DNA from: DATMXS01 sp050260275
Lineage (GTDB): Bacteria; Acidobacteriota; Terriglobia; Bryobacterales; Bryobacteraceae
Reading direction: 5' to 3'
Length of the DNA stretch: 64,000 bases
Assembly: GCA_050260275.1 (NCBI GenBank)
Contig: JBLNBX010000216.1
Span: forward strand, 1-64,000
In this document: positions 1 through 8,316 of the stretch, piece by piece
How the letters are laid out: every line of letters begins with the position of its first letter
Numbering within the stretch: position 1 is the stretch's first letter
Program-made: the position numbers and the translations under genes
The notes under the pieces: generated by a model
What the model saw: only the letters and a program-made list of their open reading frames with translations
Databases searched by the model: none
What the model was told of the DNA's origin: nothing

Positions 1-397
1 CCAGCTCGCGCAGCCGTTCGTTCTCCTGCCGCAGCGCGCTGTTCTCCAGGGCGTTCTTGAGCGCCACCAGAACGCGGTCGCGCGTGAGAGGCTTCTCGAG
101 GAAATCGTAGGCTCCGGCGCGTGTAGCCTCGACGGCGTCGGGGATGGTGCCGTGCCCGGAGATCATCACCACCGGCGCGCCGATCCCCTGCTGGCGGAGT
201 TCGCGCAACAGGCCGATGCCGTTGCCGTCCGGCAGGCAGACGTCGAACAGAAAGACGTCGGCGCGGCGGGCCTCGGCGCTCTTGCGAAAGTCGGCGGCTG
301 AGAGGAAGAGCGTTACCGCGTAGCCTTCGTGCTCCAGGATGAAGCGCAGCGAACGGCCGATATTCTCCTCGTCGTCAACGATGGCGACACGCCGCAT
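1..397 (-). CDS. NtrC-family response regulator, N-terminal part (cut by window edge)
   Basis: Reading the minus strand from ATG at 397 gives 132 residues that run off position 1. They form a receiver domain: acidic pocket at D8/D9/E10, phospho-acceptor D52 in FDVCLPDG, switch residues in VVMISGHGT, and the conserved lysine in FLEKPLT. The visible part ends in a charged helix (QENERLREL) like the linker before the AAA+ sigma-54 activator domain of NtrC/NtrX proteins; the ATPase and DNA-binding domains would lie outside the window. It sits 63 bp downstream of an NtrY-like kinase on the same strand, so the two should form one two-component system. Family level is solid; NtrX-type assignment rests on context. 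Confidence 0.85.
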   Translation of the reverse strand, partial: MRRVAIVDDEENIGRSLRFILEHEGYAVTLFLSAADFRKSAEARRADVFLFDVCLPDGNGIGLLRELRQQGIGAPVVMISGHGTIPDAVEATRAGAYDFLEKPLTRDRVLVALKNALENSALRQENERLREL

Positions 398-460
398 ACA
401 CAAACAGCTTAACGTTCCCCCAAGCGCCGGCGCGAACCCGCGCGCGGCCTGGCGTTCCGC

Positions 461-1873
461 CTATGCGCGGGCGGCGCTTGCCCCGGCAGGGGCTCCAGAC
501 GGCTCATGGACGGGCAGTGTGACCCGGAAACCAGCGCCGCCGAGTTCCCCGGTGATCACCTCCGCGTCGCCGCCGCACAGCAGCGCGTCTTTCCTTACGA
601 TGGAGAGCCCCAGGCCCATCCCGTTCTTCTTGAATGAGATGGCAGGCTCGAACAGGCGCTCCAGGGCCTCCGCGCTGAGCCCTGGCCCGGAATCGTGCAC
701 CTCGAGCGCGCCCTCGGCGGTGGCCACCAGCACCTTCCCGTGCGGCCCGGCCGCGTCGGCGGCGTTCTCCATCAGGTTCGTGATGATGCCCTTCAGCAGG
801 TCCTCGTCGGCGCGTACGATCGGCGCCGGCGAGGCCAGGCGCAGCATGTAATGGACGCCTGGACGCCCGGGGCTGAGGAGCGCCACGCGCTCGCGCACCA
901 CCGCGTTCAGGTCCACCGCCGTCAGCCGCAGCGGGGGCTCGGATGAGAACTCTGAGAACGCCCGGACGCGCCGCTCCAGGCTCTCGACCTCGTCCACGAC
1001 GATTGCGGCCGCCTGCTCGACGAACTCCGGATCGTTCGCCGCGCGGCGCGCGAGCACCTCTTCCATGGTGAGCCGGATGGGCGTGAGCGAGTTTTTCAAC
1101 TCGTGAGCCATCTTGCGCGCCAGCAGGCGCCAGCTCGCGAGCTGCGCCAGGTACATCATGCGCTCGCGGCTGCTCTCGAGCTGGGCAGCGGTCTCGTTGA
1201 AGGCCTGAATAGCTCGCCCGGCCTCGCCCGCGCCGCCCGGCGCAACGCGCGTGGAAAGGTCGCCCGCGGCTAATCGCGCGAGGCCCGCCGTCAACCGCCG
1301 GATGGGCCGGCTCACGCGATTCGCCATGAACACAAGCAGCACCAGCGACACCGCCCAGACCGCGCCCACGAGCAGCGCGAACGTGCGCAGAAGCCCGGCC
1401 CGGATGTCGCGCCCGCGTGCTTCCGCAACGGCCTCCCGCGCCCGGCGGTACTCGCCCTCGATCCGCGCCAGGCTGACGTCAGGGAAAGGTTTGGCGTACA
1501 CGCGGACCTCGCGGGCGCCCCTGACGAAGTACAGCATGGACTGGCCGCTGCCGGCCTCCGCAACGTGGAACCGCTCCGGTTCTCCGCTCTCCCAGAACGC
1601 GCGTACGTCCTCGGGCCAGTCCGCCTCGGGTGGACGATAGATGCGGCTCGGCGCGATGCGTCCGGCGGCCGCGCCCGCTTCCAGAGAGTCCCGCACCTGT
1701 TGATACAGCGCGCGTCCGGTTTGCTCGAGCGTCTTCGAGAGCTCGTCCAGTTGATCCGTATTGGAGAGCGCGGCGCTGTGCTCGAGCAGCGCCGAACCGA
1801 TCCACCATGTGGCGGCCAGTGGAACCAGCGTCGCCAGGAGGAATACTGCTATCAGGCGGTTGCGGATACTCAC
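461..1873 (-). CDS. NtrY-like membrane sensor histidine kinase
   Basis: 470 residues. A TM segment lies at about 7-28, a periplasmic sensor region at 30-160, a second TM at 162-184, a HAMP linker at 185-240 (NRVSRPIRRL), then a HisKA H-box MAHELKNSLTPI with phospho-acceptor H257. The ATP-binding domain shows N-box NLMENAADAA, G1 DSGPGL and G2 GMGLGLSIV. The ELKNSLTPI form of the H-box is typical of NtrY/AtoS-type kinases that pair with sigma-54 activators, matching the regulator just downstream. The start overlaps the stop of the DUF4390-like gene by 4 bp (1870-1873), so the genes are translationally coupled. The signal sensed is unknown; the operon points to the cell envelope. Confidence 0.9.
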   Translation of the reverse strand: MSIRNRLIAVFLLATLVPLAATWWIGSALLEHSAALSNTDQLDELSKTLEQTGRALYQQVRDSLEAGAAAGRIAPSRIYRPPEADWPEDVRAFWESGEPERFHVAEAGSGQSMLYFVRGAREVRVYAKPFPDVSLARIEGEYRRAREAVAEARGRDIRAGLLRTFALLVGAVWAVSLVLLVFMANRVSRPIRRLTAGLARLAAGDLSTRVAPGGAGEAGRAIQAFNETAAQLESSRERMMYLAQLASWRLLARKMAHELKNSLTPIRLTMEEVLARRAANDPEFVEQAAAIVVDEVESLERRVRAFSEFSSEPPLRLTAVDLNAVVRERVALLSPGRPGVHYMLRLASPAPIVRADEDLLKGIITNLMENAADAAGPHGKVLVATAEGALEVHDSGPGLSAEALERLFEPAISFKKNGMGLGLSIVRKDALLCGGDAEVITGELGGAGFRVTLPVHEPSGAPAGASAARA

Positions 1874-2538
1874 AGCAAGCCATCCGAGGCGTTAGCAGCT
1901 TCAGCGCGCCCGAGGCGTTTCCTCGCCGCGGCTGCCTGCCCGCGCCTCAAGTCCGCCAGGCTGAAGGGGCCGGCCTCGGCATTCCAGGACTTCTCCTCGC
2001 CGCGAGTGCGGCGGCTGAATATCTCTATGAGGCGCGCCAGCGTCATGGAATCTCCGCCGGCAGCCGCGCGGTTCACGGGATCCTCGGCCCGTATCTCCAG
2101 ACGAACCCAGAAGCGCTGGCTGGTTGCCAGGCCAGCGGGGTCTAGCGACATTTCGCTGAGGCACCAAGCCTCGGCCGCCTCCGCTGTGGGGTGCGAAGCG
2201 GTCCTGTGGCCGGGCCCCAGGCGCGTCACCGAGAACCGCTGCTCCCAGAGGTCGTAGCTCAGCACGAAGCGCTGGATGTCGCGATACACCGGGCTCGCGG
2301 CGGCCGGACTGAGCCTGAGGCTGAGTTGGATGGCGAACGGCACGGGCGCGCCGTCGCGCAGCCGCTGCAACGGCTTGCCGGTGATGAAACGGAGCTTAGG
2401 AGCGGCGACCTTCAGGAGTGCTCCGTCCAGGCGCACATCCAGCAACTCGCTGCGCTGCGACGCGGACGAAGCCGCGGCCGCAGCCGGCGCGAGCAGCACC
2501 AAAAAAGTGCGACGCGTCACCTCGTCGCCGGACGGCAT
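1870..2538 (-). CDS. DUF4390-like secreted/periplasmic protein
   Basis: 222 residues from ATG at 2538, which overlaps the stop of the upstream BamA-like gene as ATGA. A twin-arginine/hydrophobic leader (RRTFLVLLAPAAAAASSA) is followed by a domain with LDVRLDGALLKV near the N-terminus, a central R-Y-RDI-R-V-SYD-W pattern, and repeated beta-like segments, resembling DUF4390. In many proteobacteria a DUF4390 gene precedes an NtrY/NtrX-like kinase-regulator pair, the same order as here, which supports the call. A longer upstream reading frame exists but overlaps the BamA-like gene heavily. Function unknown; it may be an exported sensor accessory of the kinase. Confidence 0.65.
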   Translation of the reverse strand: MPSGDEVTRRTFLVLLAPAAAAASSASQRSELLDVRLDGALLKVAAPKLRFITGKPLQRLRDGAPVPFAIQLSLRLSPAAASPVYRDIQRFVLSYDLWEQRFSVTRLGPGHRTASHPTAEAAEAWCLSEMSLDPAGLATSQRFWVRLEIRAEDPVNRAAAGGDSMTLARLIEIFSRRTRGEEKSWNAEAGPFSLADLRRGQAAAARKRLGRAEAANASDGLL

Positions 2539-3794
2539 CAGAGATTCAGGCCCGCCATGAAGACCGGCGTTGCACGGCCGCTCTTCAGCGGGAACGCAAC
2601 CAGGATAGCGAAATCGCCGAGCTGAAACCCGCCGCCCGTGGAGTGCTTCATCGACGGGTCTTCGTCCTTCGACCATACCGCGCCCGTATCGTAGAAGACG
2701 CGGAACACGCGATAGCGGTACTCCACGGAGCCGTGCGCCGCCCGCGAGCCGCCGAGTGGCGCGACGTCCAGCTTGTTCCATCCCCTGAGCGTGGTGCTGT
2801 TGCCCAGCACGAAACGCTCGAACAGTGGGGCGTTGCCAACGATAAGGCCGGCCTCGAAGGCTGCATCCACCCGGTGCGGCCCGTGCCACACAGCCCAGGC
2901 AAAGTCCCAGGCGTGGCGGGCGTAGACGTAATCGCTGCCAAGGGAACGGGTGGCCGCGCGCAGGCTGTAACCTGCACCCAACCGGTGCGAGTCGGGTCCC
3001 GCCGATTCCAACAGCCGGTCATAGCGCAGAGTACCAATGACGGCGTTGGCGGATTCGGGTTGCGCGGCCGGAAGCTGTTGCTCCAGGCTCTGGAAGCTGG
3101 CGCCGGCGCTCACGCTAAGCCCCCTCACGGGCAGCACGGTGACGACGGGCTGAAAATTGCGCCTGGCGCGGTACGCGCGCGGCACTTCGGGATGCTGGTC
3201 GAGCGCGGCGAGCGTGGCGGCGTTCCAGATGGCGTGGAAGTCCTCGAAATAGAAAGCGATGTTGGCCTTCGTGGTGCCCGGACGGCGGTTCTCGTAGCTC
3301 GCTGTGATGCCCGCGAAGCGGTCGATGAGCTGCTCGTTGTCGCTGAGCACGGAGGCGGAGAACTCGTGATCCTTCACGCGGACGGTGCCTTCCAGTTCGC
3401 CCGTCCAGCCGAGGCGTGAGTTGTAAACTGCGCGCGGCGCAGCGAGGTCGAAGCGGTCCTTGCGCCCGGCCCACTCCATCTCGTACACGAGCTTGACGCG
3501 GCCGGGCGTCTCCCCGCGCGTGACCTTGCGAGTGATGTAGTAGTCCGGGAAGTCGCGCAGCAGGCGGTCGAGCAACTGCTCGACCTTCAGGTCGTCGAGG
3601 TGGAAGCCGACAAGCGCGCGCATCTCATCGCGCAGGCCGCTGCTGATCTGCGAGGGCTCGATGCCGACGATATCGACGCTTTCGACGATGTAGCGGCCGT
3701 TGACGTTGGCCGCGAGCTCCTCCGCGCCGGGAGTCTGCGCCGTCGAGCCGGTAGCTCCGGCCAGGACGAGCGCGATGATGCAAAACCACCTCAT
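2538..3794 (-). CDS. BamA/TamA-like outer-membrane beta-barrel protein
   Basis: 418 residues from ATG at 3794, chosen because it begins with a clear signal peptide (MRWFCIIALVLAGATGSTAQ); the 86 codons further upstream in frame look non-coding. After the signal comes one POTRA-like module (about 35-110: YIVESVDIVGIE, FHLDDLKVEQLLDRLL), then a beta-strand-rich C-terminal barrel with the surface-antigen landmark TTLRGW and a C-terminal pattern GGGFQLGDFAI to PVFMAGLNL. It is much shorter than BamA (about 750-800 residues) and has a single POTRA, closer to minimal Omp85/TamA-like proteins. It is first in a four-gene envelope/signalling operon. Probable role is outer-membrane protein insertion or export; the substrate is unknown. 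Confidence 0.8.
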   Translation of the reverse strand: MRWFCIIALVLAGATGSTAQTPGAEELAANVNGRYIVESVDIVGIEPSQISSGLRDEMRALVGFHLDDLKVEQLLDRLLRDFPDYYITRKVTRGETPGRVKLVYEMEWAGRKDRFDLAAPRAVYNSRLGWTGELEGTVRVKDHEFSASVLSDNEQLIDRFAGITASYENRRPGTTKANIAFYFEDFHAIWNAATLAALDQHPEVPRAYRARRNFQPVVTVLPVRGLSVSAGASFQSLEQQLPAAQPESANAVIGTLRYDRLLESAGPDSHRLGAGYSLRAATRSLGSDYVYARHAWDFAWAVWHGPHRVDAAFEAGLIVGNAPLFERFVLGNSTTLRGWNKLDVAPLGGSRAAHGSVEYRYRVFRVFYDTGAVWSKDEDPSMKHSTGGGFQLGDFAILVAFPLKSGRATPVFMAGLNL

Positions 3795-4239
3795 AGCAAG
3801 ACCGCTCCGATGAGAGCACGCCTGAGGCCATCGTATAACGTGTTCAGAATGAGTCAGGTCCGGACGTGCGAGGTGTGAAGCCAGGGCACAGTGTGCGTCT
3901 TCTGGCGTGCGCTGAGCGGCAACAGGAAGCGGCGACCGGCGGGGTTGGACAGAGGACGCGGGGACAGAGTGGAAGCACCCCAGAATTGAAGCACGGAATT
4001 CGGGACAATTCTCAATGGTCGGGTGCGCCACGGTTCGCCAGACCAGTCCCAAGCCAGGTTCGCTTGGGAGATATGCTGTAGTTCTACGGTTCGCTCAGGG
4101 ACTGCTGGACAGCATCAGGCCAGACTGTCATCCGTTGGCATGCGCTGGCACACGCCGCCCGGGGTTCCGGCTTGGAAACTGCGGCCGTGCTGCTGAACGC
4201 AGGAGCACCTCGAACAATCCTGTGGAAGGAGGGTTTTGA
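3795..4239. other. intergenic region, no supported gene
   Basis: This 445-bp gap separates the divergent BamA-like and GH43 genes. Short open frames exist on both strands but show no family resemblance and lack good ribosome sites. A small dyad around GGAATTC at about 3996-4013 is the only structure noted. It should hold promoters for both genes, but I cannot pick convincing -35/-10 boxes. A strong ribosome site (GGAAGGAGG) lies at 4223-4231 in front of the GH43 start. Confidence 0.5.
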
Positions 4240-5841
4240 ATGTCACTTAGAACTGCCCGCGCCCGGGCGGGCATAGCGGTTGCGCTGGCCGTTGCCGCCG
4301 CGTGCGCCGTGTGGGCCCAGTCTGGCGCCCGCAAGCCCGCACCAGTTGTGGGCAAGTCTTTGCGTTACTGCAACCCGCTGCCCATCGATGCCTCGTCGGA
4401 CGACGGCTCGCCACGCGGGGTCAGCCTCGGCGACGTCACGATCGTCAAGGAAGGCGATACCTACTACATGTTCACCACCGGCGGAGGCGCCTGGCTTTCG
4501 AAGGACCTGCTTGACTGGAAGTACCAGCCGGTCACGGGCGCGCGGGTTCCGGTAGCTCCTCACGTCGTGAAATACAACGGCATGTTCTACATGTCGGGCA
4601 ACAACGCGCCTCTGTACGCTTCGAAGAACATTCTCGGTCCATATGAACTGTACGGTCCCTGGCTCGATGAAAAGGGGCAACCGTGGACGGGTGTGTCCAA
4701 TGGCCGCAAATGGGACCAGGCGTTCGACGTTTTCATCTTCGTCGATGACGACAACAAGCCCTACCTGTATTTCCCCGGCCGCTCTACCGACGGTATCTAC
4801 GTGGCGCCGCTCGATCCGAAGCAACTGAACCGGTTCGCGGCCGCCCCGAAGCGCCTGATCACCTTCGACCCGTCGCACGAATGGGAGCGCTGGGGTGAGG
4901 CACACGAGTACGCCAACGTCGCCTGGATTGAGGGGCCATGGGTGATCAAGCACAACGGAACGTACTATCTGCAGTACAGTGCATCCGGCACTCAGTGGAT
5001 GAGCTATGCCACCGGCTACTACACCAGCAAGAGCCCCCTCGGGCCTTTCAAGTACGCCCCGAACAACCCGCTGATGCGGAAGACCTCGGGCGTGGTTACC
5101 GGCGCCGGACACGGTTGCATGATTAAGGCGCCGGACGGCAACTGGTGGCAGTTCTACACGATAGTGCTGCCCAGCTTCCCGGGCGGGCGGCGGCTCGGCA
5201 TGGATCCCGTCGGCTTCGACAAGAATGGGAACATGTTCATCAAAGTGACGGAGACGCCGCAGTGGGCGCCTGGCGTTCTGGCGGATCCGGCGGCGGGCAA
5301 CGACTCCGGTTCCATTCCTCTGACCATCAACAAGATGTCCGCGATGAATCAGAGGGGCGGCGCGTCGAGCGAGCGGCCCGGCCGTGAGGCGCCCTACGCC
5401 ACCGACAATTACAACGGCACGTGGTGGGAGCCCGCCGAAGATGATAAGCAGCCCACGCTCACGGTTGACCTGGGTTCGATCACGGAGTGGGAGGATCCGC
5501 AGTACTTCGTCGTAGATTCGGCGCGCATCCAGTTCGCTACCGGTGTCGCCAGACGCGGCAGAGCCCCCGCCCGCGGCGCCCAACAGCAACCAGCTGCGCA
5601 GCCGGGCGGGAGTACCGCATTCCGGTACAAGATCGAGGTGTCCGAGGATGGCAAGACCTACACCACCATCCTCGACAAGACTAATAACAACCGCACCAGG
5701 TACACGGAATTCGACGAACTGCCGCAGACCAAGTGCCGCTTCGTCCGGCTCGTCATGACCGACTGGCCGCGGCACGTGCCTCTGGGCATTCTCGACTTCA
5801 CGGTCTTCGGCAAGCCAGCCGAGCAGACTGCGGCGAGGTAG
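4240..5841 (+). CDS. secreted glycoside hydrolase family 43-like protein
   Basis: 533 residues, start fixed by GGAAGGAGG 8 bp upstream and by a signal peptide (AVALAVAAACAVWAQ, cleavage near 27). The catalytic five-bladed propeller covers about 40-345. Candidate general base is D65 in SLGDVTIVKEGDTYYMF, the pKa-modulating Asp is probably D163 in the AFDVFIF segment, and the general acid is E231 in WIEGPWVIKHNGTYY. The C-terminal 150 residues look like a discoidin/F5-8C-type carbohydrate-binding domain (WWEPAEDDKQPTLTVDLG near its start; DKTNNNRTRYTEF and CRFVRLVMTDWP later). GH43 enzymes act on arabinan, xylan or related side chains; the exact substrate cannot be read here. No polysaccharide-utilisation partners adjoin it. 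Confidence 0.85.
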   Translation: MSLRTARARAGIAVALAVAAACAVWAQSGARKPAPVVGKSLRYCNPLPIDASSDDGSPRGVSLGDVTIVKEGDTYYMFTTGGGAWLSKDLLDWKYQPVTGARVPVAPHVVKYNGMFYMSGNNAPLYASKNILGPYELYGPWLDEKGQPWTGVSNGRKWDQAFDVFIFVDDDNKPYLYFPGRSTDGIYVAPLDPKQLNRFAAAPKRLITFDPSHEWERWGEAHEYANVAWIEGPWVIKHNGTYYLQYSASGTQWMSYATGYYTSKSPLGPFKYAPNNPLMRKTSGVVTGAGHGCMIKAPDGNWWQFYTIVLPSFPGGRRLGMDPVGFDKNGNMFIKVTETPQWAPGVLADPAAGNDSGSIPLTINKMSAMNQRGGASSERPGREAPYATDNYNGTWWEPAEDDKQPTLTVDLGSITEWEDPQYFVVDSARIQFATGVARRGRAPARGAQQQPAAQPGGSTAFRYKIEVSEDGKTYTTILDKTNNNRTRYTEFDELPQTKCRFVRLVMTDWPRHVPLGILDFTVFGKPAEQTAAR

Positions 5842-5878
5842 GAAACGCCGGCAGGGCCGGCTGAAGCTATCGTCTGAC

Positions 5879-5901
5879 GGGGCGGGACATTCTCCCGCCC
5901 C
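5879..5901 (+). terminator. probable rho-independent-like hairpin after GH43 gene
   Basis: Perfect 8-bp GC stem GGGGCGGG / CCCGCCCC with a 7-nt loop, 38 bp after the GH43 stop. The following tract is AT-rich (TTAAATTTG) but not a clean U-run, so termination strength is uncertain. Confidence 0.55.
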
Positions 5902-5938
5902 GCGCTTAAATTTGAACCTCTTGCAGTTGTGCTTGCCT

Positions 5939-5962
5939 AAGTAGCCCTTCCAGGGCGTAAGA
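5939..5962 (+). repeat. truncated REP-like element
   Basis: AAGTAGCCCTTCCAGGGCGTAAGAG matches the second hairpin of the REP units at 7.9-8.3 kb (GTAGCCCCTTCAGGGGCGTAAGA) with one base lost from each arm. It is the only outlying copy seen, 2 kb from the main cluster. Confidence 0.6.
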
Positions 5963-6037
5963 GGTCTGTTCAGCACCTCCCCCTGCGCGGCCGGGTAATC
6001 AGGCCACTCCTGTTCACGTTGCCCAGCGGACGATGAC

Positions 6038-7879
6038 ATGCCCGGATTCTGCATAGAGAAGCGCTTTGAGGGACCGAACGACACGCCGGAGTTGAAAATC
6101 GTGGATACCGGCTGCTGCACGGTGGCCGGCTCGCATAGGGCAGGCGCCACAGCAGCGGCGTGGGTTCACTTAGGCGATGACACTCAGTGGCGGGTCTACA
6201 AGCAACCTGACCGGCTGCTCGTCGTAGAAGGCGAACCGGACCGATTCCCTGCCGAAGAAGAGGCGCTCGAAAGATGGCTACCGGGCCGCTGGGGCAGCTT
6301 CCGGGGATTTGAGATCACCCCCGCCCGTGTACGGGCTTTTGTGGATCCGCTCGGCACCCGCCCGCTGTGGTACGTGCGGGATTCTGGTTGTTTCCGCATC
6401 GCGGACCGGCTTTCCACGCTTGCCGTGAACTGCGATCAGCCCGCCGTGTGCTGGCCCATCGTCCTGGAAGCGATGATGCTGAATACCGTCTACTCGACGG
6501 GTAGCACGTTGCAGGGCGCTGTGAGACTTCTGCCTGGTGAAACAGTGGAGTTCTCAGGCGCCGAGGCGAGATCGCTCGGGCGAAACCGGCTGCCGGTTGA
6601 TGAAGATATCGAGGCGGCATGGATCAGGGAAGATCCGGGTGCGGCTCTGCTCAGGGCACTGGAAAAGGCGGTGCAGGAGACCTGGAGGCGGAGCGACAGT
6701 TGGCTGCTGTTGAGCGGCGGGCTGGACAGCCGGATCACGCTTGCGCTCGCTGGGCGCGCGCGGAAAACGCTGACGGTCACGACGAAAGAGAATACCGAGA
6801 GCCGCGCTGCGCGGCAGATTGCTGAGCGGTGCGGCGCGGAGTTCCGGCATTGGGCCCGGGATCCGGAGCACTACCTCGGACTCGCGAGGCGCACCGTATA
6901 CATAACAGGCGCGATGTGGAATTCCATCGCCGCGCACCATCTCGGGCTCGGGCAGGAGTGGCGAAGAGCCGGAATCACCGCCGTGGCGCACGCCTACCTG
7001 TACGACACGTTGTTGAAAGGCTCGTACACCCTTTTGGACCAGCCGTATGCACCGGCGAACCCCAGGTTGTATGAGGTCATCGGGGAACTTGAGAGCTGCT
7101 TTCAGAAGCGGTCTTGCAGGTCTTCAGAATATGCGCCTGATGACGTGCTGTGTTTGCTAAGCGACGAGGGCCGGGCGGCGGCGTTGGATCAGATGCGGCG
7201 GCTAAGCGACGAAATGCCGCTTGTCAGGCAGGATGGTTTAAACGTCACGCTCGAGCGGCAGATGGTGAGTTCAATTTCGAGAGCGTGCAGCTACTCTACC
7301 CTTCTAGGCTGGATGGAGGAACTGTCCGTCAGCTCCCCGATATTCCATCCGGCGCTCTGGACCTGGCACCTGCATAGCCGGCCTCGCGACAGGTATCTGG
7401 GCAAGGCGTTCCGGCGGGCCCTGCAGTTGCTTGGCCATCCGGTATTCGAGGTGGTCGACTCCAATACCGGCAGGGCGGTGTCGTTCCGGCCGACCTGGCG
7501 GGACACGATTCGGCAGCAGCCTGCATACCGTCTGGCGCGCTCTCTCGCGAGGCGGATCGCAAGGCCGAAGCCGCGCGCTGCTGCCGCGCCTGATCCGGCC
7601 GACGAGGGCTCGTGGCCGCCGCTGGCGCCGATCTTCAGAAGCGCGCGAGGGCGCGAGGTGCTGGAAGAGGGGCTTGGTTTCCTGGCCGGCTGCGAGCTAT
7701 TCGACACGGCCGCCCTCGAGAAGGCGCTCGCCAGCTTCCTCGGGGGCAACAACCGCTATCTTGAGCCGGTCCTGGCTGCCATGACTGCGGGGCGCTGGCT
7801 GCGGCTGGTTCGCGGCGGCGCCGATTGCACGGGTCCGCATACCCGGGATGTCGCGATAGCCCAGCCAACGTCCGTTTAG
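6038..7879 (+). CDS. asparagine-synthase-like PP-loop protein with degenerate glutaminase domain
   Basis: 613 residues. The C-terminal half has the ATP-pyrophosphatase PP-loop LLLSGGLDSRITLAL (about 222-236) and the extended helical asparagine-synthase region. The N-terminal 190 residues follow the class-II amidotransferase fold layout (FVDPLGTRPLWYV, VRLLPGETVEF), but the protein begins MPGF where active enzymes begin MCGI/MCGF, so the catalytic Cys2 is Pro. It is therefore predicted to lack glutaminase activity and to use free ammonia or another nucleophile. AsnB-like proteins of this sort occur in polysaccharide and peptide-modification loci. Neighbours are a REP cluster and a PAP2 enzyme, giving no clear pathway. 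No ribosome site stands out; another start is possible. Confidence 0.8.
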   Translation: MPGFCIEKRFEGPNDTPELKIVDTGCCTVAGSHRAGATAAAWVHLGDDTQWRVYKQPDRLLVVEGEPDRFPAEEEALERWLPGRWGSFRGFEITPARVRAFVDPLGTRPLWYVRDSGCFRIADRLSTLAVNCDQPAVCWPIVLEAMMLNTVYSTGSTLQGAVRLLPGETVEFSGAEARSLGRNRLPVDEDIEAAWIREDPGAALLRALEKAVQETWRRSDSWLLLSGGLDSRITLALAGRARKTLTVTTKENTESRAARQIAERCGAEFRHWARDPEHYLGLARRTVYITGAMWNSIAAHHLGLGQEWRRAGITAVAHAYLYDTLLKGSYTLLDQPYAPANPRLYEVIGELESCFQKRSCRSSEYAPDDVLCLLSDEGRAAALDQMRRLSDEMPLVRQDGLNVTLERQMVSSISRACSYSTLLGWMEELSVSSPIFHPALWTWHLHSRPRDRYLGKAFRRALQLLGHPVFEVVDSNTGRAVSFRPTWRDTIRQQPAYRLARSLARRIARPKPRAAAAPDPADEGSWPPLAPIFRSARGREVLEEGLGFLAGCELFDTAALEKALASFLGGNNRYLEPVLAAMTAGRWLRLVRGGADCTGPHTRDVAIAQPTSV

Positions 7880-7923
7880 ACGGCGGAGGCAGATCTGCGC
7901 CGGCCCGATTGACGATGAGGGGC

Positions 7924-7993
7924 GCAGCCCACGCTGCAAGCCGTGGGGGGATCAGTAATATTCCGAAGTAGCCCCTTCCAGGGGCGTAAGGGA
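7924..7993 (+). repeat. REP unit R1 (partial)
   Basis: First of three direct units. It holds the degraded first hairpin (CCCACGCTGCAAGCCGTGGG), the linker CAGTAATATTCCGA, and the second hairpin GCCCCTTCCAGGGGC followed by GTAAGGG. It diverges most from the other units and lacks their 5-prime GAAGCCC-GAAAGA segment. Confidence 0.75.
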
Positions 7994-8030
7994 TCATGCC
8001 TGGTATGCCCTTCCGGGTATCGCGCACGGT

Positions 8031-8128
8031 GAAGCCCAAAGGGCGAAAGATAGTAGCCCACGGCGCAAGCCGTGGGGAGGCAGTAATACCCCGACGTAGC
8101 CCCTTCAGGGGCGCAAGAAGCTATGTCC
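8031..8128 (+). repeat. REP unit R2 (full length, about 95 bp)
   Basis: The unit reads GAAGCCCAAAGGGCGAAAGA, then hairpin one (CCCACGGC / GCCGTGGG, 4-nt loop), linker CAGTAATACCCCGAC, hairpin two (GCCCCT TCA GGGGC), then GCAAGAAGCTATG. It is nearly identical to R3 over the whole length, which indicates recent or maintained duplication. Confidence 0.85.
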
Positions 8129-8222
8129 GGCATACCCCGGGCCGCGCCTCTCACATAACCGGTAGGACGACAGGCGGTGGCCAAGGCGCAGCCCGAACGG
8201 CGAATACGCTAGCCCACGTGGG

Positions 8223-8316
8223 AAGCCCGAAGGGCGAAAGACAGTAGCCCACGGCGTGAGCCGTGGGGAGCCAGCAATACTCCGATGCAGCCCCTTCAGG
8301 GGCGTAAGAAGCTATG
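8223..8316 (+). repeat. REP unit R3 (full length), abutting the transposase remnant
   Basis: Same architecture as R2 with about 90% identity by eye: GAAGCCCGAAGGGCGAAAGA, hairpin CCCACGGC-GTGA-GCCGTGGG, hairpin GCCCCT-TCA-GGGGC, GTAAGAAGCTATG. Its last bases overlap the stop codon of the minus-strand transposase remnant at 8312-8314. A preceding partial copy (TAGCCCACGTGGG at about 8210-8222) suggests an older nested unit. Confidence 0.85.

Noticed and set aside
4243..6150. 635-codon open frame antisense to the GH43 gene
   Set aside because: It is a high-GC shadow of the GH43 coding sequence with no motifs of its own.
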